A stretch of DNA of 7,699 bases. Source: an uncultured bacterium (GTDB lineage: Bacteria; Patescibacteriota; Minisyncoccia; UBA6257; Colwellbacteraceae). Under the pieces are notes generated by a model, which saw only the letters and a program-made list of their open reading frames with translations, was not told the origin of the DNA and made no database searches. Each line of letters starts with the position of its first letter. The stretch's first letter is position 1. Below, in pieces: positions 1 through 6,723 of this stretch. The translations under genes and the position numbers were made by a program. The stretch covers positions 1 to 7,699 of the forward strand of contig CAJVWL010000017.1 of the NCBI GenBank assembly GCA_913009745.1, given 5' to 3'.

Positions 1-2
1 GA

Positions 3-497
3 TCTGGTTTTCAGGATGACATGGCGCGCGTCATTGCTGATTTTAAGGAGATAAAAATTTGCAGGCAGTGTTTTTATATTCACGAGAACGAAAGCGAGCT
101 TTGTGATATTTGCGAAGACCAATCGCGTGACAAAGATATAATTGCCGTGGTTGAAAAGGAAACGGATGTGATGTCCATAGAAAACACCGGAAGGTTCAAC
201 GGAACATATCTCATACTTGGTGATTTTAGAAAAACAGGCGTTTTAGAGGACAACCAGAAGATAAGAATTAAGAGTTTTGAGAATTTTATTAAAAAAGAAC
301 TTAACGGAAAAGTAAAAGAGATAATCTTAGCAATAAATCCAACTCCGGAAGGCGACGTTGTGGCGAGCATCATTGCAGAATCGCTTAAGCCGTTAGCTAA
401 AAAAGTTACACGTTTGGGAAGGGGAATACCAAGCGGAGGAGAGATTGAGTTTGCCGACGAAGATACACTTGGAAGCGCGCTTGAAGGGCGCTCGTAG
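3..497 (+). CDS. recR: Recombination mediator protein RecR, 5'-truncated by the window edge
   Basis: RecR works with RecO (and RecF) to load RecA on gapped or single-stranded DNA during recombinational repair in the cytoplasm. The frame is open from base 3, so the Met at 21-23 is internal and the true start lies upstream of the window. About 164 residues are visible against a usual 195-200, so the N-terminal helix-hairpin-helix region is missing. Numbering from the Met at 21, a four-cysteine zinc finger is seen (C14, C17, C28, C31). A Toprim domain follows, from about residue 39, with the conserved NPTPEG at 106-111. The C-terminal RecR signature RLGRGIPSGGEIEFADE (131-147) and the final ALEGR are also present. 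The usual EGE of the Toprim is EGD here, a conservative change. The family assignment is secure from these motifs. No terminator is evident after the stop codon. Confidence 0.95.
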   Translation, partial: SGFQDDMARVIADFKEIKICRQCFYIHENESELCDICEDQSRDKDIIAVVEKETDVMSIENTGRFNGTYLILGDFRKTGVLEDNQKIRIKSFENFIKKELNGKVKEIILAINPTPEGDVVASIIAESLKPLAKKVTRLGRGIPSGGEIEFADEDTLGSALEGRS

Positions 498-506
498 AGA
501 CTAGAT

Positions 507-536
507 TTCATAACCTATTTTACTCTTGGATATAAT
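507..536 (+). promoter_or_regulatory. Candidate promoter P1 upstream of grpE
   Basis: A perfect -10 box TATAAT lies at 531-536. The best -35 candidate is TTCATA at 507-512 (4 of 6 matches to TTGACA) with an 18-bp spacer. Transcription would start near 543 and give grpE a leader of about 100 nt that carries the inverted repeat at 556-599. It begins just after the recR stop codon and would make the chaperone genes independent of recR. This is inferred from consensus matching only. Confidence 0.45.
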
Positions 537-555
537 TTCCTTGTTTGCGGGCATG

Positions 556-599
556 AATACCGTTCAATAACAGCGGGCCTCGTTATTTCTTCGGGTATT
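556..599. repeat. Nested inverted repeat between recR and grpE, candidate operator
   Basis: Two inverted repeats share one centre. The outer arms are AATACC (556-561) and GGTATT (594-599). The inner arms are AATAAC (566-571) and GTTATT (582-587), around a 10-nt GC-rich loop. The arms pair perfectly, but the spacing between outer and inner arms differs (4 versus 6 nt). It lies downstream of candidate promoter P1 and overlaps the -35 of candidate P2, a position suited to a repressor site or an RNA hairpin in the leader. It does not match the CIRCE element bound by HrcA (TTAGCACTC-N9-GAGTGCTAA). No U-run follows the right arms, so it is a poor intrinsic terminator. Its role is unknown. Confidence 0.5.
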
Positions 600-626
600 G
601 ACATAGTGGCTTCATTTCATTAATTT
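598..626 (+). promoter_or_regulatory. Candidate promoter P2 immediately before grpE
   Basis: A perfect -35 box TTGACA (598-603) is followed after 17 bp by TAATTT (621-626). The latter keeps only the three most important -10 positions (T1, A2, T6). Transcription would start near 633, leaving a leader of about 14 nt before the ATG at 647. Its -35 overlaps the right arm of the inverted repeat at 594-599, so a protein bound there would block it. The weak -10 makes it less convincing than P1. Confidence 0.3.
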
Positions 627-646
627 TGGTAATGTTAAATAAATCC

Positions 647-1183
647 ATGTCAGAAAAAGAAAAAGAAACAAAGGCCGAGCGCGAAAAAGATAATATGGCG
701 GAACCGATTAGTTCTCATAAAAAAAGCCAAGAAAACGAGATAGATAAACTAAAAAAGGAAAGAGAGGAGTATTTAAACGGATGGAAGCGCGCGAAGGCTG
801 ATTTTGTCAATTATAAAAAAGATGAATATAAGCGATTGGAAGAAATTGTAAAGTACAGCAATGAAGAGATAATACACGACTTAATTGATGTGCTTGACAG
901 TTTTGAGCTTGCGCTTAATTCGCTTGAAGCGAATACGCAGGCAGAGAAAGGAATGTATCTTATCAAAAGCAAACTCGAGGACGTACTAAAGAGGCGCGGA
1001 TTAAAAAAGATAGAAGTTGAGGTAGGTCAAAGGTTTGACCCCAACTTTCACGAAGCGGTAAGAGTAATAGAGCGTGAAGATGATGATGCGGGTGACGAAG
1101 AGACAATAGCAGAAGAACTTGAAACGGGATATATGTTGAACGACAAAGTAATTAGAGCAACAAAAGTAAAGGTTTATAAGTAA
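647..1183 (+). CDS. grpE: Nucleotide exchange factor GrpE
   Basis: GrpE is the cytoplasmic co-chaperone that releases ADP from DnaK and so resets the Hsp70 cycle. With the ATG at 647 the protein has 178 residues. It begins with a highly charged Lys/Glu-rich segment that continues into the long dimerisation helix ([18 protein letters not shown]). Next comes the family's [13 protein letters not shown] stretch. The C-terminal beta domain carries [14 protein letters not shown] and the closing [18 protein letters not shown], the part that contacts the DnaK nucleotide-binding domain. The start is uncertain: in-frame alternatives are ATG at 632 and TTG at 626, and none has a Shine-Dalgarno motif. 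I chose 647 because MSEKEKE opens directly into the charged segment. It heads the chaperone cluster, with dnaK following after 17 nt. The family call is firm. Confidence 0.95.
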   Translation: MSEKEKETKAEREKDNMAEPISSHKKSQENEIDKLKKEREEYLNGWKRAKADFVNYKKDEYKRLEEIVKYSNEEIIHDLIDVLDSFELALNSLEANTQAEKGMYLIKSKLEDVLKRRGLKKIEVEVGQRFDPNFHEAVRVIEREDDDAGDEETIAEELETGYMLNDKVIRATKVKVYK

Positions 1184-1200
1184 AAGTAAAAAAATATATC

Positions 1201-3168
1201 ATGGGAAAAATATTAGGCATTGATTTAGGGACAACAAATTCCGCAGTTGCGGTAATTAGCGGCGGTGAGCCGCAAGTTTTAGAAAACGCAGAAGGCAATC
1301 GCACTACGCCATCAGTTGTTGCAGTTTCAAAATCAAACGAACAACTCGTCGGATTAGTCGCGAAGAGGCAGGCTATTACAAATCCCAAAAACACTATTTT
1401 TTCAGTTAAGCGTCTCATAGGAAGAAAATTTTCCGATGAAGAAGTCCAACGTGACAAAGAATGGTTTCCATTTGAACTTAGAAAAGCATTGGATGGAGGA
1501 GTAGAAATAAAAATGGGGGATACGTGGCACAAGCCGGAAGAAATTTCCGCAATGATACTGCGAAAGCTAAAAACTGATGCGGAAGCTAAGGTTGGCGAGA
1601 AAATAGACGAAGCTGTTATTACGGTCCCTGCGTATTTTGATGATAGCCAGAGACAGGCGACTAAAAATGCGGGGGAGATTGCGGGACTTAAGGTTCGCCG
1701 CATTATCAACGAGCCGACAGCGGCCGCGTTAGCTTACGGACTTAATAAAGAAAAGAATGAGCAGATTGTGGTATACGATTTTGGTGGCGGAACATTTGAT
1801 ATATCCGTCCTGGAGGTTGGAGACAATACAGTTGAGGTAAAGGCAACGGGCGGTGATACTCATTTGGGCGGAGATGATTTTGATAAGGCGATTATTGACT
1901 ATCTTGTTGCCGAATATAAAAAACAGGAAGGTGTGGATATTTCCAAGGATCCGCTTGCCCTCCAGAGATTAAAGGAGGGTGCCGAGAGAGCGAAACACGA
2001 ACTTTCTGTATCCGCAGAAACAGAGATAAATCTTCCATATATTAGCTCCAATGAGTCGGGTCCTAAGCACTTCTTGATGAAGCTGACTCAAGCGAAGCTG
2101 AATTCTTTGACGGAAAAATATATTAAGCATTCCATTGATTTAGTGAAAGAGACCGTTACCGCATCTCCTCCGAAGGGTGCAGGTATGAAGCTAAGCGATA
2201 TAGATGAGGTCATACTTGTTGGTGGACAGACTCGTATGCCGGCGATACAAAAAGCAGTAAAAGAACTATTTAATAAAGACCCGCATCGCGGAATTAATCC
2301 CGATGAAGTTGTTGCGATTGGAGCGGCAACTCAAGCGGGTATCTTACAGGGAGACGTTAAGGATGTTCTTTTGTTGGATGTAACCCCCCTATCCCTTGGC
2401 ATAGAAACGCTCGGCGGTGTTTTCACGAGACTAATAGACAAGAACACAACCGTTCCTACTTCAAAAACACAAATCTTCTCCACCGCCGCCGATAATCAAA
2501 CCTCGGTAGAGGTACACGTGCTTCAAGGCGAACGAGAAATGGCATCCGACAACAAAACACTAGCAAGATTTATTCTTAGCGGTATTCCTCCATCTTCTCG
2601 CGGAGTTCCGCAGATTGAGGTTACTTTTGATATTGATGCCGACGGCATACTAAGTGTTAAGGCGGTAGATAAAGCAACCGGCAAAGAGCAGTCAATAAAA
2701 GTAGAGGCATCAACGGCATTGAGTAAGGAGGAGGTGGAAAAACTGCGCAAGGATGCGGAGTTGCACGCAGAGGATGATAAGAAAAAGAAAGAACTTGCGG
2801 AATCTCGCAATAAGGCCGAGTCCATTGTTTATAATGCAGAAAAATCACTTAAAGACGCAGGTGATAAAGTTTCAGATGAGCTAAAAAAGGAGATAAACGA
2901 AAAAATAGAGGCATTGAAAAAGAGCTCCGGCGGAGAAGATAAAGACCTGATAGAAAGTGATGCTTCATCACTCTCACAGTCACTTCAAAAAATAGGAGAA
3001 TTGCTATATAAGCAGAATAAAGACGGAGCGGATAATAATCCGGTAGATGGTGAAGCCGGTTCGCCTGACGTCTCGGCTGAGACGGGGGAGAAGAACGAAG
3101 AAAGCGCCGGTGAAAAAGAAGATACAGACGAGAAAGACGATACCGAGAAGAAAGAAAACACCGAATAA
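1201..3168 (+). CDS. dnaK: Molecular chaperone DnaK (Hsp70)
   Basis: DnaK is the ATP-driven cytoplasmic chaperone that binds exposed hydrophobic peptides, working with DnaJ and GrpE. The 655 residues cover the whole family architecture. The nucleotide-binding domain has [13 protein letters not shown] (6-18), Lys70, [12 protein letters not shown], phosphate loop DFGGGTFD (193-200, Thr198 matching E. coli Thr199) and [10 protein letters not shown]. The interdomain linker [11 protein letters not shown] is at 389-399. The substrate-binding beta domain (for example HVLQGERE and [16 protein letters not shown]) and a helical lid (about 505-605) follow. The last ~48 residues are an acidic, Lys/Glu/Asp-rich low-complexity tail without the EEVKD-like end seen in many bacteria. 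Residues about 77-100 contain the insert typical of Gram-negative DnaK and absent from Bacillus DnaK. The ATG is preceded by an A-rich leader with no Shine-Dalgarno motif. All catalytic motifs look intact. Confidence 0.98.
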   Translation: MGKILGIDLGTTNSAVAVISGGEPQVLENAEGNRTTPSVVAVSKSNEQLVGLVAKRQAITNPKNTIFSVKRLIGRKFSDEEVQRDKEWFPFELRKALDGGVEIKMGDTWHKPEEISAMILRKLKTDAEAKVGEKIDEAVITVPAYFDDSQRQATKNAGEIAGLKVRRIINEPTAAALAYGLNKEKNEQIVVYDFGGGTFDISVLEVGDNTVEVKATGGDTHLGGDDFDKAIIDYLVAEYKKQEGVDISKDPLALQRLKEGAERAKHELSVSAETEINLPYISSNESGPKHFLMKLTQAKLNSLTEKYIKHSIDLVKETVTASPPKGAGMKLSDIDEVILVGGQTRMPAIQKAVKELFNKDPHRGINPDEVVAIGAATQAGILQGDVKDVLLLDVTPLSLGIETLGGVFTRLIDKNTTVPTSKTQIFSTAADNQTSVEVHVLQGEREMASDNKTLARFILSGIPPSSRGVPQIEVTFDIDADGILSVKAVDKATGKEQSIKVEASTALSKEEVEKLRKDAELHAEDDKKKKELAESRNKAESIVYNAEKSLKDAGDKVSDELKKEINEKIEALKKSSGGEDKDLIESDASSLSQSLQKIGELLYKQNKDGADNNPVDGEAGSPDVSAETGEKNEESAGEKEDTDEKDDTEKKENTE

Positions 3169-3173
3169 AAACA

Positions 3174-4133
3174 ATGGTAAACATATCGGAGATTCCGAAG
3201 AATGCAGGCGGACTTTATCAGTCTGCTAAGATTAAGATATATGGCATTATCGCCGCAACAACCATTACGGCGCTTCTCGTTGGCTATTTTTTCAGCCAGA
3301 ACAGTCCCATTTATGGAGCAATAGCATTAGTTTTTTTTCTTAATTGCTTTATTCTTCAGACGATATTGATTGACGATACGCAATATCTAGTTTCGGCAAC
3401 AATAATAAGCGGCATTGCGATTACAGCTCCGTTTTATAACTTGTTTTCAACATATCTCGTTGTTGTGACTGCGATATTAATCATATTCATGCTTAGTGCG
3501 GTTCATAGCGGGAGGAAGGCGTTAGGGAATATGCTTAGTATTAATTTTTTCCGCATTGCGCGTTTAATACTGGCATCAATGATAAGCGGTATAGTAGTCT
3601 TTTTAACCGCTATCATGATATTAAACAGCGGATTTTCTATCAGCGAGGGGAAAATATCTCGGATAATAGATGTTGCAGTAGCGCCAATAGCAAGAAAATA
3701 TATTCCAGAATTTTCATCTGATATGAAAGTAGAAGATGTCCTTATGAATATTGTTCTGCGAAGCGCGGCTGGAGATAAAGAATTTGCAGCCTTTCCGCCA
3801 AATGTACAAAAGCAGATTATGGCCAAATCAGTAAGGGGTCTTCAGGGAAGGATTGAAAAATCTCTCGGAGTGGGGATAGACCCAGCATTATCTGTAGCTG
3901 AAAATGTCAATGAATTTCTTCAACTTAAAATAGGAAGCCTGACTTCTTCTGCGAAGGTATTATGGAGTATAATACTCATCGGATTTGTGCTAATTTCCGT
4001 TAAAGGTATAGAATTTATTATTTATATACCCATCGCACTGCTTGCATATCTTAGCTATGAATTACTACTATCATTCGGTTTATTTATAATCCAAAGGGAA
4101 TCAAAAAGTAGGGATGTAATCCTACTCAATTAA
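3174..4133 (+). CDS. Uncharacterised multi-pass membrane protein within the chaperone operon
   Basis: I do not recognise this 319-residue protein. Hydrophobic segments, judged by eye, lie at about 22-40, 46-66, 71-88, 92-110, 130-151, 261-277 and 280-306; the last is long enough to be a hairpin or two helices. Between the fifth and sixth is a polar domain of about 110 residues (152-260) with several likely amphipathic helices and no cysteines or obvious catalytic motif. Positive residues cluster at 19-21 and 112-130. By the positive-inside rule the N-terminus and the 111-129 loop would be cytoplasmic, and the large domain extracytoplasmic. The gene starts 5 nt after dnaK and ends 25 nt before dnaJ, so co-transcription with both is likely. 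That suggests a link to proteostasis or the membrane, but the position alone proves nothing. No Shine-Dalgarno motif precedes the ATG. Coding potential is convincing: it is long, tightly packed between genes and coherent in hydrophobicity. Confidence 0.85.
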   Translation: MVNISEIPKNAGGLYQSAKIKIYGIIAATTITALLVGYFFSQNSPIYGAIALVFFLNCFILQTILIDDTQYLVSATIISGIAITAPFYNLFSTYLVVVTAILIIFMLSAVHSGRKALGNMLSINFFRIARLILASMISGIVVFLTAIMILNSGFSISEGKISRIIDVAVAPIARKYIPEFSSDMKVEDVLMNIVLRSAAGDKEFAAFPPNVQKQIMAKSVRGLQGRIEKSLGVGIDPALSVAENVNEFLQLKIGSLTSSAKVLWSIILIGFVLISVKGIEFIIYIPIALLAYLSYELLLSFGLFIIQRESKSRDVILLN

Positions 4134-4158
4134 TGATTTAGTATATTAATTACGAATT

Positions 4159-5238
4159 ATGGAAGATTTATATAAAATTTTAGGTGTAAGCCGTAGCGCC
4201 TCAAAAGAGGATGTAAAAAAAGCATATCGTAAGCTTGCGCATAAATATCACCCCGATAAAAATAGCGGAAGGTCTGAAGAATTTAAGAAAATTAACGAAG
4301 CATATCAGATTTTAGGCAACGATGAAAAAAGGCGTCAGTACGACCAATTTGGAAATGTTTTTGGGCAAGGCGGACAAGAACCTCGTGGCGGACAGCAACA
4401 CGCCGGACAGAATTGGGGGTGGAATTTTGATATGGGCGGAATGGATAATCTTGGCGACATAGAAGACCTTTTAGGCGCCCTTTTCGGTGGTATTGGCGGA
4501 AGACCTAGGCGACGGACTTATAAACGCGGCGCAGACTTGGAATTTGTAATCAAAATTTCTCTTGAGGAGGCAAAAACCGGAAAAGTAGTTAAACTTAAAT
4601 ACGACACACTGGTTGAATGTAAAAAATGCAGAGGACTTGGACATAACGCCAAGGCCGGCCTAAAGACTTGTGAATATTGCAATGGACAGGGTGAGGTAAA
4701 AGAAACAAGGAGCACATTTTTTGGCAATTTTGCGCAAGTCATAGCATGTAAGATATGTCACGGTTCAGGTAAAGTCCCCAAAGAGCCGTGCGGCGAATGC
4801 GGTGGAACGGGTAGGGCAAGGGGGACAATAGAGACTAGCGTTGATATACGCCCTGGAGTTTTAGATGGTCAGATTATTAAAGTTAAGGGAATGGGTGAAG
4901 CCGGCGAACACCAAGCGGGAAGCGGGGACTTATATGTGCGCGTGACAATCAAACCGCACGCGATTTTTGAAAGAAGAGGAGCAGACTTGTATTGCAGTGT
5001 ATCTGTAAATATTACGGATATTTTACTGGGCAAGAAAATAAAAGTTCCGACACTTGGAGGAGACAGTATAGATGTGGAAATTCCCAAGGGTTTCAAGTTA
5101 AGCGATAGATTAGAAATCAAGGGGAGGGGTATGAGCAGCGGAGGAAAGCTAATGGTAAAATTAGATGTCGTAACTCCAAGGAAAATTAGTTCAAGGGCGA
5201 AAAAACTTCTTGAAGAGCTGAAAAGAGAATTAGATTAA
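4159..5238 (+). CDS. dnaJ: Chaperone protein DnaJ (type I Hsp40)
   Basis: DnaJ binds unfolded clients, passes them to DnaK and stimulates DnaK ATPase activity. The 359 residues have the full class I layout. The N-terminal J domain carries HPD at 31-33 and the KINEAYQILGN helix. A Gly-rich linker (about 65-118) contains an aromatic patch NWGWNFDMGGM. Four intact CXXCXGXG zinc repeats follow, with cysteine pairs at 154/157, 171/174, 197/200 and 211/214. The two client-binding beta domains end in a dimerisation helix (RAKKLLEELKREL). The final glycine-rich turn (GRGMSSGGKLMVKL) is shorter than the usual GKG(M/V)P...GDL segment, a small difference from E. coli. The gene is the last of the grpE-dnaK-membrane protein-dnaJ cluster. 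The ATG at 4159 begins directly at the J domain (MEDLYKILGV) and has no Shine-Dalgarno motif, so the start is well fixed by homology. Confidence 0.97.
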   Translation: MEDLYKILGVSRSASKEDVKKAYRKLAHKYHPDKNSGRSEEFKKINEAYQILGNDEKRRQYDQFGNVFGQGGQEPRGGQQHAGQNWGWNFDMGGMDNLGDIEDLLGALFGGIGGRPRRRTYKRGADLEFVIKISLEEAKTGKVVKLKYDTLVECKKCRGLGHNAKAGLKTCEYCNGQGEVKETRSTFFGNFAQVIACKICHGSGKVPKEPCGECGGTGRARGTIETSVDIRPGVLDGQIIKVKGMGEAGEHQAGSGDLYVRVTIKPHAIFERRGADLYCSVSVNITDILLGKKIKVPTLGGDSIDVEIPKGFKLSDRLEIKGRGMSSGGKLMVKLDVVTPRKISSRAKKLLEELKRELD

Positions 5239-5309
5239 CAATATGTTTTCTTGCAAAAGTAGTGTATGGGTAGTAATTTAACTTGAGGATTATTGGTGCC
5301 GCCTATGGC

Positions 5310-5330
5310 GAAATTGTCAGAGACAATTTC
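5310..5330. repeat. Perfect 9-bp inverted repeat between dnaJ and tRNA-Lys
   Basis: The arms GAAATTGTC (5310-5318) and GACAATTTC (5322-5330) are exact reverse complements around a 3-nt AGA loop. A smaller stem CGCC-TAT-GGCG (5300-5310) abuts it. The position, about 70 nt after the dnaJ stop codon and before the next promoter-like boxes, would suit a transcription terminator for the chaperone operon. However, the stem is AT-rich and only TTGT follows, not a U-run, so a standard intrinsic terminator is doubtful. It could instead be an operator or an RNA-processing signal. Other than this, the small stem and the TATAAT boxes, I see nothing in the 155-nt gap. Confidence 0.55.
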
Positions 5331-5359
5331 TTGTAGGGATGTCGTTCGGATTAAATATA

Positions 5360-5375
5360 TATAATGTAATATAAT
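5360..5375 (+). promoter_or_regulatory. Tandem TATAAT boxes upstream of tRNA-Lys
   Basis: Two perfect -10 hexamers, TATAAT at 5360-5365 and again at 5370-5375, lie in a strongly AT-rich stretch ending about 20 nt before the tRNA. No good -35 is found at 16-18 bp from either; TTCGGA at 5345-5350 is a weak match at 19 bp from the second. The distance suits transcription starting about 12-22 nt before the mature tRNA, so one box is probably the promoter of the tRNA and perhaps of secDF. AT-rich DNA produces such boxes by chance, which limits confidence. Confidence 0.45.
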
Positions 5376-5393
5376 TTATTTAACTCCTCACTC

Positions 5394-5466
5394 CCGCCTA
5401 TAGCTCAATTGGTAGAGCAACGGCCTTTTAAGCCGCAGGTTCCAGGTTCGAGTCCTGGTGGGCGGA
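5394..5466 (+). tRNA. tRNA-Lys with anticodon TTT
   Basis: A complete 73-nt cloverleaf folds by hand. The acceptor stem is CCGCCTA (5394-5400) with TGGGCGG (5459-5465), including one G-T wobble, and the discriminator A is at 5466. The D arm is GCTC/GAGC (5403-5406, 5415-5418). The anticodon loop CTTTTAA (5425-5431) has anticodon TTT at 5427-5429. The variable loop has 5 nt, and the T arm is CCAGG/CCTGG with loop TTCGAGT. Position 27 (A) and 43 (C) do not pair; the other four anticodon-stem pairs are Watson-Crick. The 3' CCA is not encoded (CAA follows the discriminator), so it must be added by a nucleotidyltransferase. The lysine identity agrees with the TTT anticodon and the CTTTTAA loop. 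The secD start codon is 14 nt beyond the tRNA end. Confidence 0.96.
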
Positions 5467-5480
5467 CAAAACGGAACAAT

Positions 5481-6722
5481 ATGAAAAAGCTCAAAACAAA
5501 CATAATTATATTTTCAATTATTCTGCTTATTAGCGTATTAGCCGGGTTTTTTATTTATCCTCGCGGATTTGGAGCGAACGTAGCTCCATGGAGATTGGGA
5601 TTGGATCTCGTTGGTGGAAGCGCTCTCGTCTATGATGTTGATTTGAGCGGAATACCGCAGACCGACCAGGCTGACGCCGTAACGGGATTAAAAGACGTTA
5701 TAGAGAAAAGAGTAAACCTTTTTGGCGTGTCCGAACCAAAGGTGACAATTGCCAGGAAGGGCGATAAGTATCAGCTACTAATTGAGCTTGCCGGGATTAA
5801 AGATTTAGAAGAAGCGCAGAAGCAAATTGGAGAAACGCCTATTCTTGATTTTAGAGAAGTATCAATCAATAAAGACGGCAGTACGAAATATGTACGCACC
5901 GAGCTGACGGGACGATTTATAACTGCGGCGACCATGGGGTTTGATAATTTAAATAAACCCGTTGTATCTCTTGAGTTTAATAATGAAGGAGCAAAACTCT
6001 TTGGAGAGATAACGGGACGAAATATTGGAAAGCCGCTTGCCGTGTTTCTTGATGGAAAGCTTTTTACTGCACCAACGGTGCAGGGAAAAATTACCGGCGG
6101 GAAAGCGCAAATATCCGGAGGAAGCGGAGGATTTAGTTTTGATGAAGCAAAGACTCTGATTGGGCGTTTTAACGCAGGCGCATTATCCGCGCCAATAAAG
6201 TTGATTAACCAAAGAACCGTAAGCCCTTCTGCCGCGGGTGATGCCCTGGATAGCATAGTATTTGCGGGCATAGTCGGCACGATATTGGTTATGCTCTTTA
6301 TGATAATTTATTATCGTTTCTTCGGTATTTTTGCCGCTGTAGCGCTTATAATTTATACGCTTCTTTCGCTTGCGCTTTTTAAGCTAATACCAAACTTTAC
6401 AATGACATTATCCGGCATAGCGGGGTTTGTACTTTCTATAGGTATGGCAGTTGACGCGAATATTCTTATTTTTGAACGCACCAAAGAAGAGTTAAAATTG
6501 GGAAAACACAGAGAAGACGCAATAAATGAAGGTTTCAAGAGGGCATGGTCGTCAATCAGAGACTCAAACCTTAGCACAATTATTACGGCAATTATTCTTT
6601 ACTTTTTCACGTCAAGCTTCGTTAAAGGTTTTGCGCTCACGCTTGGCTTGGGAGTTGGAGTGAGTATGTTCTCTGCTATATTTATTACAAGAACGATGCT
6701 TAGAATATTTATGAGAGATTAA
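5481..6722 (+). CDS. secD: Protein translocase subunit SecD
   Basis: SecD pairs with SecF in the cytoplasmic membrane and helps SecYEG pull exported proteins outward using the ion-motive force. From the ATG at 5481 the protein has 413 residues. It has an N-terminal membrane helix (about 8-25), then the WRLGLDLVGGSALV motif (37-50). The external P1 domain ends in the FNNEGAKLFGEIT and LAVFLDGKLFTAPTV blocks. Five more membrane helices lie at about 258-278, 282-301, 309-330, 363-380 and 382-404. The helix-4 signature GMAVDANILIFERTKEEL (321-338) and IRDSNLSTI are conserved. The length matches the short SecD form without the long E. coli P1 extension. An in-frame TTG at 5409 would extend the protein through the tRNA gene and is rejected. 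A weak GGA (5473-5475) sits 5 nt before the ATG. secF follows after 1 nt. Confidence 0.96.
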   Translation: MKKLKTNIIIFSIILLISVLAGFFIYPRGFGANVAPWRLGLDLVGGSALVYDVDLSGIPQTDQADAVTGLKDVIEKRVNLFGVSEPKVTIARKGDKYQLLIELAGIKDLEEAQKQIGETPILDFREVSINKDGSTKYVRTELTGRFITAATMGFDNLNKPVVSLEFNNEGAKLFGEITGRNIGKPLAVFLDGKLFTAPTVQGKITGGKAQISGGSGGFSFDEAKTLIGRFNAGALSAPIKLINQRTVSPSAAGDALDSIVFAGIVGTILVMLFMIIYYRFFGIFAAVALIIYTLLSLALFKLIPNFTMTLSGIAGFVLSIGMAVDANILIFERTKEELKLGKHREDAINEGFKRAWSSIRDSNLSTIITAIILYFFTSSFVKGFALTLGLGVGVSMFSAIFITRTMLRIFMRD

Positions 6723-6723
6723 A

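Noticed and set aside
80..511. Ser-rich minus-strand frame over recR
   Set aside because: The plus strand encodes the conserved RecR zinc finger and Toprim domain; the antisense frame is a shadow.
556..599. CIRCE heat-shock operator upstream of grpE
   Set aside because: The dyad arms do not resemble TTAGCACTC/GAGTGCTAA and the spacing differs, so HrcA control cannot be claimed.
1152..1709. Open frame of 185 codons on the minus strand over the dnaK start
   Set aside because: It lies antisense to the unmistakable dnaK, and its translation shows no family features; it is a shadow of dnaK codon usage.
3047..3229. Arg/Lys-rich 60-codon frame overlapping the end of dnaK
   Set aside because: It is the shifted reading of the acidic, Lys-rich DnaK tail and runs into the start of the next gene.
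4108..4125. Imperfect hairpin (GTAGGGAT/ATCCTAC) at the end of the membrane protein gene
   Set aside because: It is a 7-bp stem with a bulge inside coding sequence, with no U-run; too weak to call a terminator or attenuator.
5299..5306. CCGCCTAT matching the first 8 nt of tRNA-Lys
   Set aside because: The match stops after 8 nt and no other tRNA arm follows, so there is no support for a tRNA fragment or attachment site.
5333..5342. The 10-mer GTAGGGATGT occurs here and at 4108-4117
   Set aside because: Only two copies exist, flanks differ, and one lies in a coding region; probably chance.
5771..6280. Open frame of 169 codons on the minus strand inside secD
   Set aside because: It is antisense to conserved SecD motifs and lacks any recognisable domain or start signal.
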